A stretch of 64,000 nt of DNA from Polymyxa betae. Its lineage: Eukaryota > Endomyxa > Phytomyxea > Plasmodiophorida > Plasmodiophoridae. The position numbers and the translations under genes were made by a program. The stretch spans positions 1 through 64,000 of the forward strand of contig RBZT01000564.1 in assembly GCA_003693705.1 (NCBI GenBank). The letters are read 5' to 3'. Positions 10,437-23,563 of the stretch are shown here, in pieces. Within the stretch, counting starts at the first letter, position 1, and every line of letters starts with the position of its first letter. Under the pieces are notes generated by a model. It saw only the letters and a list, made by a program, of their open reading frames with translations, searched no databases and had not been told where the DNA came from.

Positions 10437-13400
10437 ATGCGACCGGTTCGCCTATTCGCTCTGGTCGTCGTCGTGCTTGTGTCGGCCTTGGGCGTCCAGG
10501 CCTGCCATCGCGACAGCTGTCGTTATAGTCGTCTGAAATGCAGAAACGGCGGGTTCGTGGACCCTGCCGACTGCCTGCCGAACATCGAACGAGGCTGTGG
10601 CAGAGAAGCATGGAACAGGACAGCTGTCTGCCATTGCCCTCCTGGATATTATGGCACCGAATGCCAGCTATCCAGCAATCGCAATTGTCCAGAAGGTCAC
10701 GTCTACAGCTATTTCGGCGTCAGCAAACAGGGCCCAGTCGAATCCGAATGCTTCCTCAACTATTTTAGTGCTCTAGGTATCCATAACTTCTTATTTGTTG
10801 CTGATTTCTCTTCATGCAACCTTTTCACGCTTTGTTGTAACGATCTTGCGGTCTGGACAACGCCCTGCCTTCAGTTTCTTTTTTATCTTTCAGTCGGTTT
10901 GTTCTCTGATTCCATGCAGATAAGCCACCGATATTCCTCCGTCATCACCGAATTCAAATACACGCCGACGTCAAGGCCGGGGTTGCGAAAGTCGCGCTTT
11001 TCTCCCGCAGTGGATCAACTCAGGATTGGGCGCTTGGTAAATGCACCAAGGTGCTGTAGCTGGATTCCTTTGAAACCTCTTCACCAACATTCGCTATAGA
11101 CGATTGAGATGTTCACGTTCATCGCCTCTAATTGTCAGACCCGTTCCCGGACGATCGACGGCAAGCGACAAATCGTCATGAGTTGCACGAACAAGGAAAT
11201 CTTCAGCTGTCTGGACGCTGATCGCCGCCACGACCGTGAGAACTGCCCTGAGTATGTCTCGCCTCTGTTTCTCTGCCGTTGCCTGATCTGAATCGTCATA
11301 CAGACTAGCTGTGAAAGGGTTCCAGTTATGGAAACAGGATCAGTCGAAGCCGATCGATATCATCTTCACACCGAGCGCCGTCCAGGGCGAGTACGGCCTA
11401 GAGCTGTCTCTCGAGAACTTGCCCATGATCAATTCGATGACCCTGTCCGGGACGTGTAACGCCGGGCAGTGCATCCCGATGTACTCTTCTCCTGCCGACG
11501 TCGACCTGAGTTCGTTTGAAGTCGAGACGGTCGCGGACCAGCGCAGCTCGGCGTCGTTCGTTGGCGCATTACTGGCGCTGGCGTTCACCGGCGGCCTCGT
11601 CCTGGCCTTGGCCGCGGCCGTCGTTCATGTCACGGCCGAGGCGCATCGCCCGATCAAGGACGTTTTCGATCGGTCGGCGTCGTCGTCGTCGGCGTCGCTG
11701 AGTGCGGCAGGTGACCGCCCGGTCAATGCGGGCTTGCAACGACCGCGTCGCGGCATCTTCTGGGACTCGCTGTCGTTCGTGCTGCGCGGTCCGGCATGGA
11801 CGGCGTGGCTTGGGGGACGCACCCAGCGCCAGATCTTGCAGCCGTCCACGGTGAAACTGATCGGACCCGAGCTAGTCGCCCTCGTGGGTCGATCCGGCTG
11901 TGGGAAATCAACCCTGCTCGACTTGCTAGCCGGTATGACGCCTTTCTCATTTCTTTGCATTTCTGCTGTGTATCTGGCTTTCGATGTGAAATCGTCTTGG
12001 TTCTGAATGCTTTAATAGGCGTCTATAAATCTGGCTCGATTTATGGCGATCGCGGTTTGATCGGTCGCAATACGTCGGTCGGCTACGTGACCCAGAACGA
12101 TGTCTTGCTGCCGGCTTTGACCGTCTGGGAGACAGTCGAGTTCGCGGCCCGGGCCCGCAGCCCGCGCTCGATATCGTCCTCAACGCTGCGCTGGAAGGTC
12201 GCCGCCGTACTTGCCGATCTGGGCCTAGAGAACCAGGCTGGGTCCATGGTCTCAGCGCTTTCTGGTGGTGAAATGCGGCGTCTGGCTCTGGCTTCCGACC
12301 TCATTTGTGCGGTAATACCGGTCCCGCCTCGTAATCAACCACGATGGTCTAATTGTTGTCAACAGCCGGATATTCTCCTGCTGGACGAGCCGACGACCGG
12401 TCTGGATAGCACAAATGCCGCCCTGATCGTGAACGTCCTGCGGAAGCACGTGGTCTTGCACGGCAAGCTGGTCGTCATGACCATCCATCAGCCGGCTCGC
12501 GAGCTGTTCCAGCTGTTCGACCGCGTTCTGCTGATGGGCCCCGGAGGTCGCATCGTTTTCAACGGCAGCCCCTCCAGCGCCATCGAATACATTACGCATC
12601 ATATCAAACGAGTATGCAAATCTTCTCTGACTTTAGCGCTTGGTTTGCTGACGATGATTTATGTTAGGAGCTACCGCCTGGCGCGAATCCGTTCGAGTTC
12701 ATTTTGGAGGCGCTGGACGACGGCGACAATGTCGATATGATGTTCGGCGAGTTCTCATCAAAAGAAGCCGAGACAGCAGCTTGTCTCAGCCTGCTCGAAC
12801 CGCTCACCGAAAAACCGCAAACACCGTCTCTGCCCTTCTTCCATCAGGTACTTCCCCTCGCACATCTATTTTCATCGCCAACGATTCCTTGAGTTTCTTA
12901 AATGATCATCTTGCTCATTTTTCTCGACTTACATTTTGCAGTTGCTTATCATTGATGGTCCCTCTTTAGATCGGAATCTTGTGTCAACGTTCGTTCCGCA
13001 ATTCGGCTCGATCGTCAAAACACTTGGCTCTGTACTACGTGGTCACGATAGTGGTGGCCCTGTTCCTGGGGTTGTCGTTTCTGCATCTGGGTCCGAACCT
13101 ATCTGGAGCACAATCGCGTCTGGGTTTCTTCAGCTGTTCGTCGCTGTTCCTGTCGTTAATATCGCTGGCCTCGCTCGATATGATGATTCATGAGCGTATC
13201 ATCCAGCGCAAGGAGACGCCGCGCTGCTACTCGCCCGCCGCCTATATCGTTGCCAAGCTTATCGCCGATGTCGTCCCGTACCGCATCATACCGGCACTCC
13301 TCTATGCCGCCATCACATACGGCATGGTCGGGCTGCAACCTGGCATGTCCCAGTTTCTCATGTTCTCGCTGGTCATTGTTCTCATTTCGGTCGCGGCCGG

Positions 13401-13824
13401 GGCCAGTACGATGCTGATCTCGTTGCTGACGTCCCGGTTCCGAACCGCAAACATGGCTGCTGTCCTCTACTACCTGTTCAATTTCTGCCTGGGGTCGTCG
13501 CTGATTTCCCGCCTGAATGCCGGCGTGCTGGCCCAGCTTCGGTATCTGGCGGTGTTCAACTACGCCACGGAAGCGCTCTGTGCCATTGAGTTCAAGGGTC
13601 TTACGATCACGGTTGTGAACACGCTCACTGGCAATGAGCCGTTCCCGATCGACGGTGGCCAGTTCCTGTTGCAGACCGGGATGCGTGTCGAGAACCTCGC
13701 CGCAGATGTGCTGGCCCTGTTCGGCTGCATTATGGTGCTATACGCCGGGTCATTGCTGGCTGTGTACGTCGATCGGCGCAAGACTCGGCGGCATCAGGTC
13801 TGGATCGACCCAAACGATCTATGA
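10437..13824 (+). CDS. ABCG-type half transporter with EGF-like ectodomain (copy 1)
   Basis: A White/ABCG-family transporter. It has an N-terminal signal peptide (about 10437-10500), a cysteine-rich segment with CRNGG...CHCPPGYYGTEC (EGF-like), an extracellular region, and a TM helix near 11560-11640. The nucleotide-binding domain has Walker A GRSGCGKSTL, Q-loop YVTQND, signature LSGGEMRRLALA, Walker B ILLLDEPTTGLD and the H-loop TIHQP. A six-helix ABC2 membrane domain runs from about 13000 to the stop. Introns were placed by phase at 10777-10919 (143 bp), 11051-11099 (49 bp), about 11253-11301, about 11934-12020 and others. All ATPase motifs are intact, so it should be a functional half-transporter that dimerises. 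It lies head-to-tail with a close paralog, the obvious candidate partner. Substrate unknown. Confidence 0.9.
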
Positions 13825-14691
13825 GGCGCTGTGATCATTGCTGTTATATATTGATTTGGTATAAGATACGAGGACGCGCATAGCGTCGTAGAGCTAGTAA
13901 ATAAATCCATGATATTAATCTGGAAGTGCCATTTTGTTCCTTAAACGCACTAATATCTCAAAGAGCATAGAAGTTTAATGTAGATTGGTATATCCTTCAA
14001 AGCTTGCATATGCAAATATCTAGAATCTGGGATCGTGTTTATCTCGATGACAAGGAGCGATTGAGAAGTCAAATGTCAGCATAATCGCTATTGACAGAAC
14101 CAATCGGGTTCAGTCTAGTGTATGAGATTGTGAGTTTTCGTCGCGATGATATTGTATAGTAAACGCAGGACTGACTTCGCAGTCTCCCCTGTGAACTTAA
14201 ACTCTCTGACTAAAGAGACTGAAGTCAGAAGAACAGCAAGAGCAGACAATCGTCATAAGCACAGCGAATATGCCAAGCAGCCAGGGCAGGTAATCGATGG
14301 TGCCGTTATCATAACAATAGGACCACATTGTCTCGTTCCCGAAGACGATAACGCTGTCGACGGTCAACTTACCACAAAACTATCCGGGTGGCAGATCTCG
14401 ATACAGCGCTGCGATGGGATCTGGCTATTGGAACCATGGCACCAATGACTGGCCGTCCAAGGAAATGCCATTCCAGGACTCGATCAATCATACAAGGACA
14501 AGATTTGCGCAGTGGCGCAGTTTTCGCTTCCCCAATGTTGGACAGATCGACGACGGTCACCACAAGCCTGTCTCCGCTATCATTATCTCAACCCGCTTCA
14601 GATTCCCAAATCCCCATTTCCATCGCTCCTGCCAAAGTGTCGCTCGGGCAGCGTCTTGGAATCTGGGCGTGGTTGCCCGTATCGCTGCAAC
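13825..14691. other. Spacer between tandem ABCG genes
   Basis: About 870 bp between the stop of the first ABCG gene and the start of the second. Several overlapping frames in all directions (for example 14388-14831 plus, 14369-14563 minus) lack recognisable domains and consistent splicing. No RNA gene was seen. It should carry the promoter of the second ABCG gene. Confidence 0.4.
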
Positions 14692-17690
14692 ATGCTGGTC
14701 ATCGTCGTCCATCTCCTGCTGTTGCTCGATGCGGTTCGAGCCGCCTCCCTAAAAGAGTCGCCGAAATTTTCTCTCTATACTCTCTATCGTCAATTGAATC
14801 GCGTCCTACAGATGCGTCGCAGGCCGACTAAAATGCCGAAACGGCGGCTCGGTTATTCCCGCCCAGTGCCAGACTTATGTCTCTCCTGACGACGTCCTCC
14901 CCATGGAGTGCGATTGCCCAAATGATTTTCAAGGTTGGCACTCTGCTTAGCATTAGGGCATTGCTCATAAATTTTAGGCATTAACTGTCAGATCCCGAAG
15001 TCCACCGCCGGATGCCCAGAAGGGTACTATTTCGATGGGAATGCGCTGACCACGAAAGGCAAGCAGACGTTCGAATGCTCGATCAACCAGTATGGGAACG
15101 CGAACCAATCACGATGGTTTTCGTTCTTGTTGCCGAGAGGCGCAAACGTTACCGACGATGTCGTCCGGCTGGCAGGCCATTCGGTGCATCTCAGTTCGGA
15201 TTGGTCGCGGAAAGAGATTGAGATCTCGATCCAGTCCCGAATCGAGCGCCGATTCTTCCGCAGCAACGTCTTCAACCTGTTCCGCAAGAAGCTGGGCCCG
15301 GTCGAAGAGATCGTGCGATGCACCGGCAAGGGCTGCGTCCTGGATGGTGATACTGCCCGATGCCCGACGTTCACATGCAGTTCGACGCACAAGGACTTCC
15401 CCGGCTTCGCCCGGACGCTGGCGAAAATGAATTCGGCCACGATCCGATTTGATAGGGACACGGTCGATGTCGCCGGCTTCCTGCTCTTCGATTCTTGCAA
15501 ATTCGGGACTTGCGTGCCAGTATACCCGCCCGGGTCGAGCGCCGTCGCCGGCTCCGTTCTGGCTCCGATTTTCGCTTCTGTTCTGCTGCTAGTTCTGGTC
15601 GTGATCGTCTTCATCATGCATCGCGAAACCCTTCGGCCGCCGTCGGCGATTGTCAGCAAGAAGACAAAATACGGGACCAAGCGGCAAACGACGAATTTCA
15701 CGATTCCGATCGGGCTCGTATGGCACGATCTGAGCTACTCATTACCGGCGAAACGATCTCTATTTCGCAGGCGCTGTACACCTGGAGACACCATTCTGAA
15801 GAACGCCTCCGGGTTGGTTCGACCCGGTGAGATGGTCGCTATCATCGGCCCTTCCGGAGCCGGGAAATCCACTCTGCTGGATCTTTTAGGCGGGCTCAAC
15901 AAAAAAGTAAGACGCACTTTTTGCCAAAAATTTTTGCTGATGAAATCGCTTGCAGGGGACCCTCGTCGGCGACATCAGCCTGACCGGCGCTTATAGCAGC
16001 AAGTATCCCCGGAGCCATCTGCTTTCGTACGTGGTCCAGTCCGACCAGTTCCTTGGCATCATGACGGTCTGGGAGACGCTTTATTTCAGCGCCCTGACAC
16101 GCCTTCCGCGCATCCTTCCCGAAGCCGAGATCCTCGAACGAGTCGTCGAGACCCTTGATATGGTTGGCCTCAGGCATGTGGCGACATCAACCGTCGGGAC
16201 GCCGGAATCCGGCGGTATCAGCGGTGGAGAGCGCCGACGCCTGGCTGTTGGAGGTTCGTCTTGTTGTTAGAGCGCTTTACCATAGTGTGCTGAATCAGCT
16301 GTTAGTGGAACTGATAGCGGAACCTCGTGTGATGTTATTAGACGAGGTCACATCCGGGCTGGATTCTTACTATGCATCGTCGATATTGAGCTTGCTACGA
16401 GAGATTGCCACAAAGACCGGAATGGCGATTGTCTTGACCATCCATCAGCCTCCAGCTGCGACTTTCTCTCTCTTCGATCGCATTTTGCTGATGGCGACCG
16501 GCGGCAAAACCGTTTTTCAAGGTAGCCTTGCGATTCTTTGTGAGCGATCGAACTAAAGGTGGTCTGTAGGCGTTCCCAAAGACGCGCTCGAATTCGTGCA
16601 GAACAATCGTCTGGCGTTGACACCGTGTTTAGACGGCTGCAATCCGTTCGAATATCTTGTCTCGTCGCTGAGCAGCTCGGCGATCGACAATGCAGCTGAG
16701 GCGTACCGAAAATCAGCCGAGTTCGAGGCCATGTCGAGCGAGATCGCTTCGTTAATGGACCCTGAGGATATCGCTGGCGGCGACAAATACGAACCGCTCC
16801 ACGGTAGCGTCCAGCAACGGAAGCGGCTCACGTTCTTCCAACAGACTTCTGTCCTAACGATGCGCTCGTTCCGAGTAATTGCCCGAGATCCAGGTTTGCT
16901 CATTCTATACAATTTCCTAACGTTGGCCGTGGCATTGTTCGCCGGCTTCACGTTCATGAATCTGGATCTGAGCGTCAGCGGGATCCAGAACCGGACCGGT
17001 TATGTGTTCTGCGCGATTCTGGTCGGCGCCCTGCTCTCGATGACGTCGGTCGATTCGTTTGTGATCGATCGTATTCTGTTTGAGAAGGAAAGCCGCGCCG
17101 GTTGCTATGGTGTCTTGCCGTACTTCCTCGCCAAGCTATCCGTCGACCTGGTCCCGTTCCGGATTACGCCGGCGCTGATCTTCTCCTGCGTCACCTACTA
17201 CTGGGTGGGCTTCCAGCGCGATTTCCTGCATTTCGCCGTCTTCACATCCGTCCTGGTTCTGAGCAATGCCGTCGCCGGCGCCTCGGTCTTCGCCATATCG
17301 ACTACGTTTGCCGATGTGAAATCCGCGAATCTGATCGGGGTCACATATTTTATGTTTAATATTGTTTTCGGCGGGCCGTTGCTGTCACAAGCGCAACGTC
17401 AAAGTTCCAGTGCCGTGCTATCGTTATGCTCGTTCTTCTATTACGCTTTCGAAACAATGGTGTCCAATGAGATAATGGGGTTGCCTTTTTTTCTGAAGAT
17501 ATCCGATCTATTGCAAGACAAACGATTCAGGAATTCGGGGAAGGACACGTCGGGCGAGGAGATGCTTAGGACGCTGTCATGGAACCCGAACAATCGTCTG
17601 ATGAACGTCTACGTCCTGTGCGGGATGCTAGGCGGGCTCTATGCGGTAGCCTTAATCATTCTGAAGTTCTCACAGCGCAAGACCAGATAG
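14692..17690 (+). CDS. ABCG-type half transporter with EGF-like ectodomain (copy 2)
   Basis: Paralog of the preceding gene with the same plan. It has a signal peptide (MLVIVVHLLLLLDAVRA), an EGF-like stretch (CRNGGSVIPAQC ... CDCPNDFQGINC), a long extracellular region and a TM helix at about 15540-15620. The NBD has Walker A GPSGAGKSTLLDL, signature ISGGERRRLAVG, Walker B VMLLDEVTSGLD and TIHQPP. Six membrane helices end at the stop (HTH-free tail SQRKTR). Intron phases are clean: about 14759-14813 (55 bp), about 14932-14978, about 15907-15955, about 16254-16305 and about 16522-16569. The Walker B follower is VTSGLD instead of PTTGLD, a tolerated change. Compared with copy 1, the ectodomain is longer and more divergent than the NBD, as expected for faster evolution outside the cell. 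Confidence 0.9.
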
Positions 17691-17906
17691 CAAGGCGACA
17701 GACTGCCTATCCTATATAAACTTATACAATCTGTATACATATCGTGTTTTAACATTGTTTCGCCACATCATATTTTGCCCTGCCCTGGTGCGTAGATTAT
17801 CCCCCGGATTTGATAATTCAAGAATAGGAAATATTCAATGCTCTGGCTTTTCTGCAGAGATGTGTAATTCTATGGTTGGCTGCTTATGTTAAAGTGTCCC
17901 CGAAGT

Positions 17907-18774
17907 TTATCCATCTCTGTATTCCCGGTTACGAGGCGTTGCTGGTACAAGGGAGATTCTCCTGATAGATCTTGAAGCTGCATGCGTGTCGTCATTGTGA
18001 TGATGGGCTTGGATCATTCCCAAATCGACCGAGGCCGAAGGTCGGTATATTCTGCGAAACAGCTCGGGGAATCTATGCACGGACGAACGAACCGGCGCGC
18101 GGCAATTCGGACAGGATCGCGACCCGAACGGATTCGTCAGCCACTACAGCAAAACGACATCGGATCGTTGTCAAATCACTAAAGAATGACGAAAGCGTGC
18201 TCTTACAGGTTCAAGACACATTCTGTGGAAGACGTGGCCGCACCCCAACACCTACAGTATCACGTTACCGACCATGTCATTCCCACTGATGATCTGACTG
18301 AGCTCGAGCTCACGGCGACTGAGAAACCAGTCGTCCTCTCATGCACACTCATTCTTCAGTGGATGGGGACCTCCAAAGGGTGATCCTTCATTAACCCATC
18401 TTACCTGCTGGTCATTGTTGTCGTCCTCAACCATGTCGATGCAGATCGAGCAGATCGGGGAGGCGGCATCTTTCGGTCGGCCAATGGAGGCAGGCAGGAC
18501 GATACCGCTGACCGATCCGAAACGAATCGGGCTGGGGATTATGGGGAACGGCTGGCCCATAAACTGCATCTCGTGATCATCCGATATCTCCTCATCATCC
18601 GTTGTTATCTCGTTATAGAACAACTGCAAATGGTAAGAGACGGTCATTAGTCTGTGCATCACCTACATATTCATTGTCTGGTTCTGCTGAAGTCGTCTCG
18701 GAGGGCTCGCTTGTCGTCTCCGATAATGGCTCTGACATAACCTCCCGCTTATATTCCGCTCCCAATCTATACAT
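17907..18774 (-). CDS. RING-H2 finger protein (putative E3 ubiquitin ligase)
   Basis: Splicing four short exons gives a complete RING-H2: CSICIDMVEDD, then VLGCGHVFHRMCLEP, then W-L...SCPNCRAPV. The ligand order is C-x2-C...C-x-H-x2-H-x2-C...C-x2-C. Such domains bind an E2 and catalyse ubiquitin transfer. The N-terminal exons are acidic and Ser/Thr-rich (SETTSEPSETTS, TTDDEEISDD). The tail after the RING is basic with an HHHNDD run. Introns lie at about 18664-18621 (joining EY to LFYNEI in phase 0), about 18402-18252 and about 18208-18143; the exact borders of the middle ones are less certain. The start at 18774 (MYRLGAEY) is the best in-frame ATG, but a further upstream exon is possible because an AG lies just before it. 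No transmembrane helix was seen. Confidence 0.72.
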
Positions 18775-19158
18775 TATTTCTGAGTGGAAGAGTACTGGGC
18801 AGAGCAATCGCCTACTTAGATTGAGATCAAGATTTTGTTTCCGCAGCCAACGTCCTGCATACTGGAATTAACAGTGTCAATCTCGAAAGTTCTCGAATCT
18901 CACTCATCCCGCCCCATTGTTCGTGTTTCGTGCAAAAACTAGCCTTCTGTGTCCCAAATCGTGCAATCTTTTTCTCATGTATTACTTTTCTGGAAAATGT
19001 CATCTACGATAAGCCGTGTCAATCTCAAGCCCTGTGTTGCCCAAATAGTGCAAACTGTTTCTCTATGCCACATATGTGGATATTATCTCGTACGATGACC
19101 GTACCCAACTAACTCTAGAATGAACACTGCAACTTAACGTGTGGAACATTTCTAGACA
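18775..19158. repeat. Intergenic region with imperfect tandem repeat
   Basis: The divergent spacer between the RING-H2 and WD40 genes holds two similar segments of roughly 75-80 bp (about 18940-19015 and 19025-19100). They share blocks such as cccaaat-gtgcaa and tttctc-atg, and both follow a copy of gtgtcaatctc. Similarity is partial. No coding content was recognised. Confidence 0.45.
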
Positions 19159-22100
19159 ATGACCCGCATTCGTATTCGGTTCGGTCCTGGATCCAAAGTC
19201 TGAATTCACTATGTTATGTTTCTGGCTACTAAACATTGTTCCAGAAAGAGGAAATAAAAAATAAAACTGCAGCCGGTGTATCGCTCATTCGCGATTCTGG
19301 ACATAGAAAAGGCGGCCGTCTAGCAGATGTGATTTCTCGCCATCTTCACGGGAATAAAGCTGAAGATGACTTTAACGACACTCCTCGCTCGCGCCTTCAT
19401 CAACAAATTCAGTTTTTGAGGTCGCTCATAGTCCGAATTCTTTTCTGTCTCGATCATGTTGGCCTCGATCGGGTTAAAGAAGAGTTTGAGTGCCATCCCA
19501 ATCAAGAATTGTCCATAGTTCAGGTTGGCAAATTTACGATGGTTTGATATTTTTTCTAACGATCTAGGAAGTTTGTCAGTTTGATGGTTCGAATCACATG
19601 TGAATCCGACAATCAGTTGCTCTCTTCTGAGGTCGACGAAAATGATATCGCTCAGGCGTTAGCGGAACTGTTCGACACCATGGATTTGAATGGTTCGACC
19701 TCAATTCGGTTTCAGTCACTAGAATACATCGTGAGACATGGGTTTCCAGGGAATAATACCATCGAATTCGCCGAATTTCTGGAGACTTGTATTCATTGGG
19801 GATTGTCATCCGGAGGCGGGATTGAGTCGCTCCAGATCTTGGACGATCCAATACCACCGTTTTTTTCTGGCCCTCATTCCCGAATTGATCCTCGAGCGAC
19901 AAAAAAGTTTCTCATTTATCTTGACATTCTGGACAAGGTGCTGATTTTCGAACCAATTGCAAGAAAACTGTTGATCATGGTATGATCAATATCCATCTTA
20001 AATGTCGCTATAAAGCGTTTAACTTGTTAGCTTGCTGGAATAGGATCCCGATTATTTGAAGGTGACGCGAACTATGATAATCGGCGAGAAGACTGCAACC
20101 GCTGTGGACTATATCCATGGAGATTCTGAAGGAATAGCTCATCGCTTAACTGCTGTTGCTTTCTTACGACAAATTGTCTTGTATGAGGGACTGCTAGCTG
20201 GAAGGTAGTCTACTGCCGACGGCGGAATGTCTCTTTTGTTATCTAACCGAAGTCGGCTTGCAGATTTTCTGAACATCGCCGCATTCCTATCCGAGTAAAG
20301 CTGTCGTGCTTGCGATGGATGCAACATGCAAATCTGTTGCTCGGTGGAGGATGCAATGGAAGTCTATTTGCTTGGGATCTCGAAGGTCGCCTGGTTCAAG
20401 TCATCAAAGGCCATCGCGGCGGCATATTATCAATGATCATCGTTCCAAGGTCCCATAAGGTTACACTCATTTAAGTTTCATTTTGTCCTTCATCGACCTT
20501 TGAGTGTCGGAAACTCAGTGGACTGAATTTTAGGTTCTCACGGGAAGTACCGACCGAACAATACGCCTGCGAGATTTACAGTTCATTGGTCGTACTGAGA
20601 AGTTCACCTACACGGGCCATACTGGGGCGGTTACTTGCCTAGCGCTGAATAACGATCGAACTGAGTTCGTCAGTGGATCGAGCACTGGAGAGCTATTCGT
20701 CTGGAATTTGATCGATTCTCATGTTCTACACACGTAATCCTGTCTTGGGGGTCATGATTTCGATATTAATTTCGGAACAGAATTTCAGGTCATTCCCGCT
20801 CTATCGCATTTGCCGCCTTTGTAAACAATTCGCCGGAATTTATCACAGCAGATGAGACAGGTTGGACGAAAAATCATTTCGGGACGAGATTGTTCATTTT
20901 CGTAGGGCATTATCGTATTTGGGACAGTCGATTGGCGTTCTCCAATGTGGAAACAATTCAAGTGGGATCTATGGGCTTTAACCATAGTGGGTCCACAATA
21001 TGCACCAAACGCGACACAAGAATCATCATGCCATCTGACTTCGGTAAGGTCGTTGAGAGTTGAGTTTTTATCTTGTGCGACCAGTTGGTTTAGAGCTACA
21101 CACTTTGATGTTAGACCCGTTATCAAAAATTCATTTCTGTTGAAGATGTCTTCAGCTGGGATCAGCCAACGCAGCGAAATGAAAGGCGGCGCAAGCGAGG
21201 AATCACCTATCATATGAAAGAAACCCTGATCTTCGGTGAATATCTAGAGTCGCCATGCCTGTTTGTTACAGCCACGAATCGCACCAGTAGGCTTCCATTC
21301 TCTATTAAATGTATAACCTTTCGCTTACTTAATGTCCTAGTCCGGTTTTGGAACGCCTTAACTGGGTGCCTTAAAGAGCAATATGATAATATTATGGACG
21401 ATTCTGATATTGCGGCTATTTGCTTCGACGTAACCTCAAGAAAAATGATCATTGGAGACCACCGCGGACGAATACACATTTTTAATGCCATGTCTGGTGC
21501 GGGTGCCTCAGAAATTGTCTTACGATGATTTGATCAATTGGCTTTCAATAGGTGGACTTATGAAGCGACTCATTCCTCACCACAGTGAAATCTTGAGTCT
21601 CAAATATGTAGTCACTCAAACGTACGTTTTTCCACCACGAACTATTTTGTTTTTTTAATTTCAAGGCAGAGATCGTCTTGTGATCTCTTTAAGCAGAGAT
21701 GGCCACCTACGTTCATATGACGAAGCGCCCATTCAAAGTTGTCCAGTTCGGCTTGATTTTCGCCTGGACGCCATCGGATTCCATGAGGCGACCGTGCTGT
21801 CGGCATCATCGATACTGGCAATGGTATTTATAGCAATTTCTGTTATTCAGTAGTGACTGTTCAGTAGGCAGCTGTCGGAGACCAGGTTGGCCGTGTATCT
21901 GTTTGGAACCTGTTGACTAACCGTATATCAGATACCTTTCTTGGAGCAGGTACGCTTAGTCTGGCAAAGAGGTATTGCGGCAATTCAGCTGTGTTATAGG
22001 CTCCGTTTCTGCTTTAGAATTCATTGGAAGCTACCCTCTTCTAGCGGTTGCCAATGGGACGCCTGTGATCTCGCTCTATGGACTGGAACCATTGGTCCAA

Positions 22101-23451
22101 CATGGCAGCTGTTTGTTAACCATCGACAACTTGGCAGCGGATATCTTGACAGCGGTTTTCGTGAATGATCATCATCTATTGTATGTAACTGATGCTGCTG
22201 GATTTATCAGCGGGTTTGATATAAGCGTGCTGATGGATCAATATCGAATCCATTCTGTCACAAGATACGATCAAACTGGGTTTGCCAAGCGCTTTCTCGC
22301 TGAAACATGGCTGAAAATGAGCAATAGTTCCGAGATTGTGGAAAAGACGGATCGCAAGCGCACTGCCCGGATAATGACAATTAAGCAGTTAATCAACCGA
22401 GCTCAGACAACTGCTGTTCACGGTGTACCCAGAACTGTATGTACGTTCTCGATTGATGATACATTCTTATTGTGCCTCTCACAACAGGTAAAATTTCAAG
22501 CAGATTCAAATGCTATCACCAGTATTGGGGTAGTATCAGACCCTCATTCTTTGTTTGTGTTGTCGTTTGGCCCGCATCTAACAATCTGGGCCATGAATGG
22601 CAATCGTCTCGGAACTCTAGGGACTTTAGACATATGTCGCCGATCCAAACAGCGACATGATTGGAAATTTCAGGTAAGGTGCAAAAGTGACAAATTTGAA
22701 TTACTCAGTTATATGTATTCAATGACTTATGCAGTCATGCTTCTTGTCGTTAAAATCGCATTTTATCTTTTCAGGTGAATACCGGAAAGAGATTACACCG
22801 GGCTGATGCTGTTGCTCGCGAAGTTCTGCAGTCTGTAGTCATTCAACAGCAATCGCAGGCCGCATCACCTGGTAACAAACCGACTTTTTGTAGCATCTAA
22901 CTGCAATTATTGACGAAGACACTTCGTAGACTTGTACCGAGACAGGGACCGAATTGAAGACAACCTGCATTGGCGAACATTTATTACTCAGCGCTCGAGA
23001 TCGGATACCAACATAAACGCATCCAATTACGGTACATCAAGCCAACCGTTTCCCAGGGTAAACGCGGCTGCCATACCAGTTTGCTTTCTGATGAAATGTG
23101 CAGTCTAATGGCGCAGGCTTTTTGAAAGCATCCATATTCCACAAAGACGGCGAAGCTTTAACACTAGAACAGCGTCAAGAGGTCCGAAAGAGGAGGAAGA
23201 ACGCCGGGATCGATGCAGGAATGTTCAGTCAAGAGTGGAGAAAAATGTCGATAGGTTCAGGAGTGTGGCGTCAAGCATCACTAGATCGGCATGAATGGAG
23301 AAAGACGTCGCTGGACCACCACACAGATAGCAAGTCGGCCAGCAGGAGATCGAGCTTATCCACATCAAGATCAGAGATTCAACTACTGAATCCTGATAGG
23401 GCTAGAGGAGGAACCCTAGGGTTATCGCTCTCAAGAGCAGCGTTAAACTGA
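19159..23451 (+). CDS. EF-hand and WD40-repeat protein (WDR49/WDR64/WDY-like)
   Basis: A long multi-exon gene. The start ATG at 19159 (MTRIRIRFGPGSK) joins through a 47-bp intron to KEEIKNK. The first part holds EF-hand-like segments (VGLDRVKEEF, then DTMDLNGSTSIRF and NNTIEFAEFLE). From about 20290 a series of WD40 blades follows: GGGCNGSLFAWDLEG...KGHRGGILSM, LTGSTDRTIRLRDL, GHTGAVTCLALN, SGSSTGELFVWNL, and later DRLVISLSRDGHLRSY-type strands. The C-terminus (about 23100-23451) is basic and Ser-rich with a repeated W-R-[KQ]-x-S motif. The combination of N-terminal EF-hands and WD40 blades occurs in WDR49/WDR64/WDY proteins, whose function is poorly known. Not every exon border is fixed. Confidence 0.75.
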
Positions 23452-23563
23452 TCAAGCAAAATGTGCAATGGCCGGACAATAGCCATTACCAATGGAATTG
23501 CATGTTCAGTTATGTTTTGTCGTGCTGAGATTCCAACAAGAAAGCAAGTGACCAGTTTCTGTG

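Noticed and set aside
14369-14831. Overlapping frames in the ABCG spacer
   Set aside because: No domain, no signal, no consistent splicing, and equal openness in several frames.
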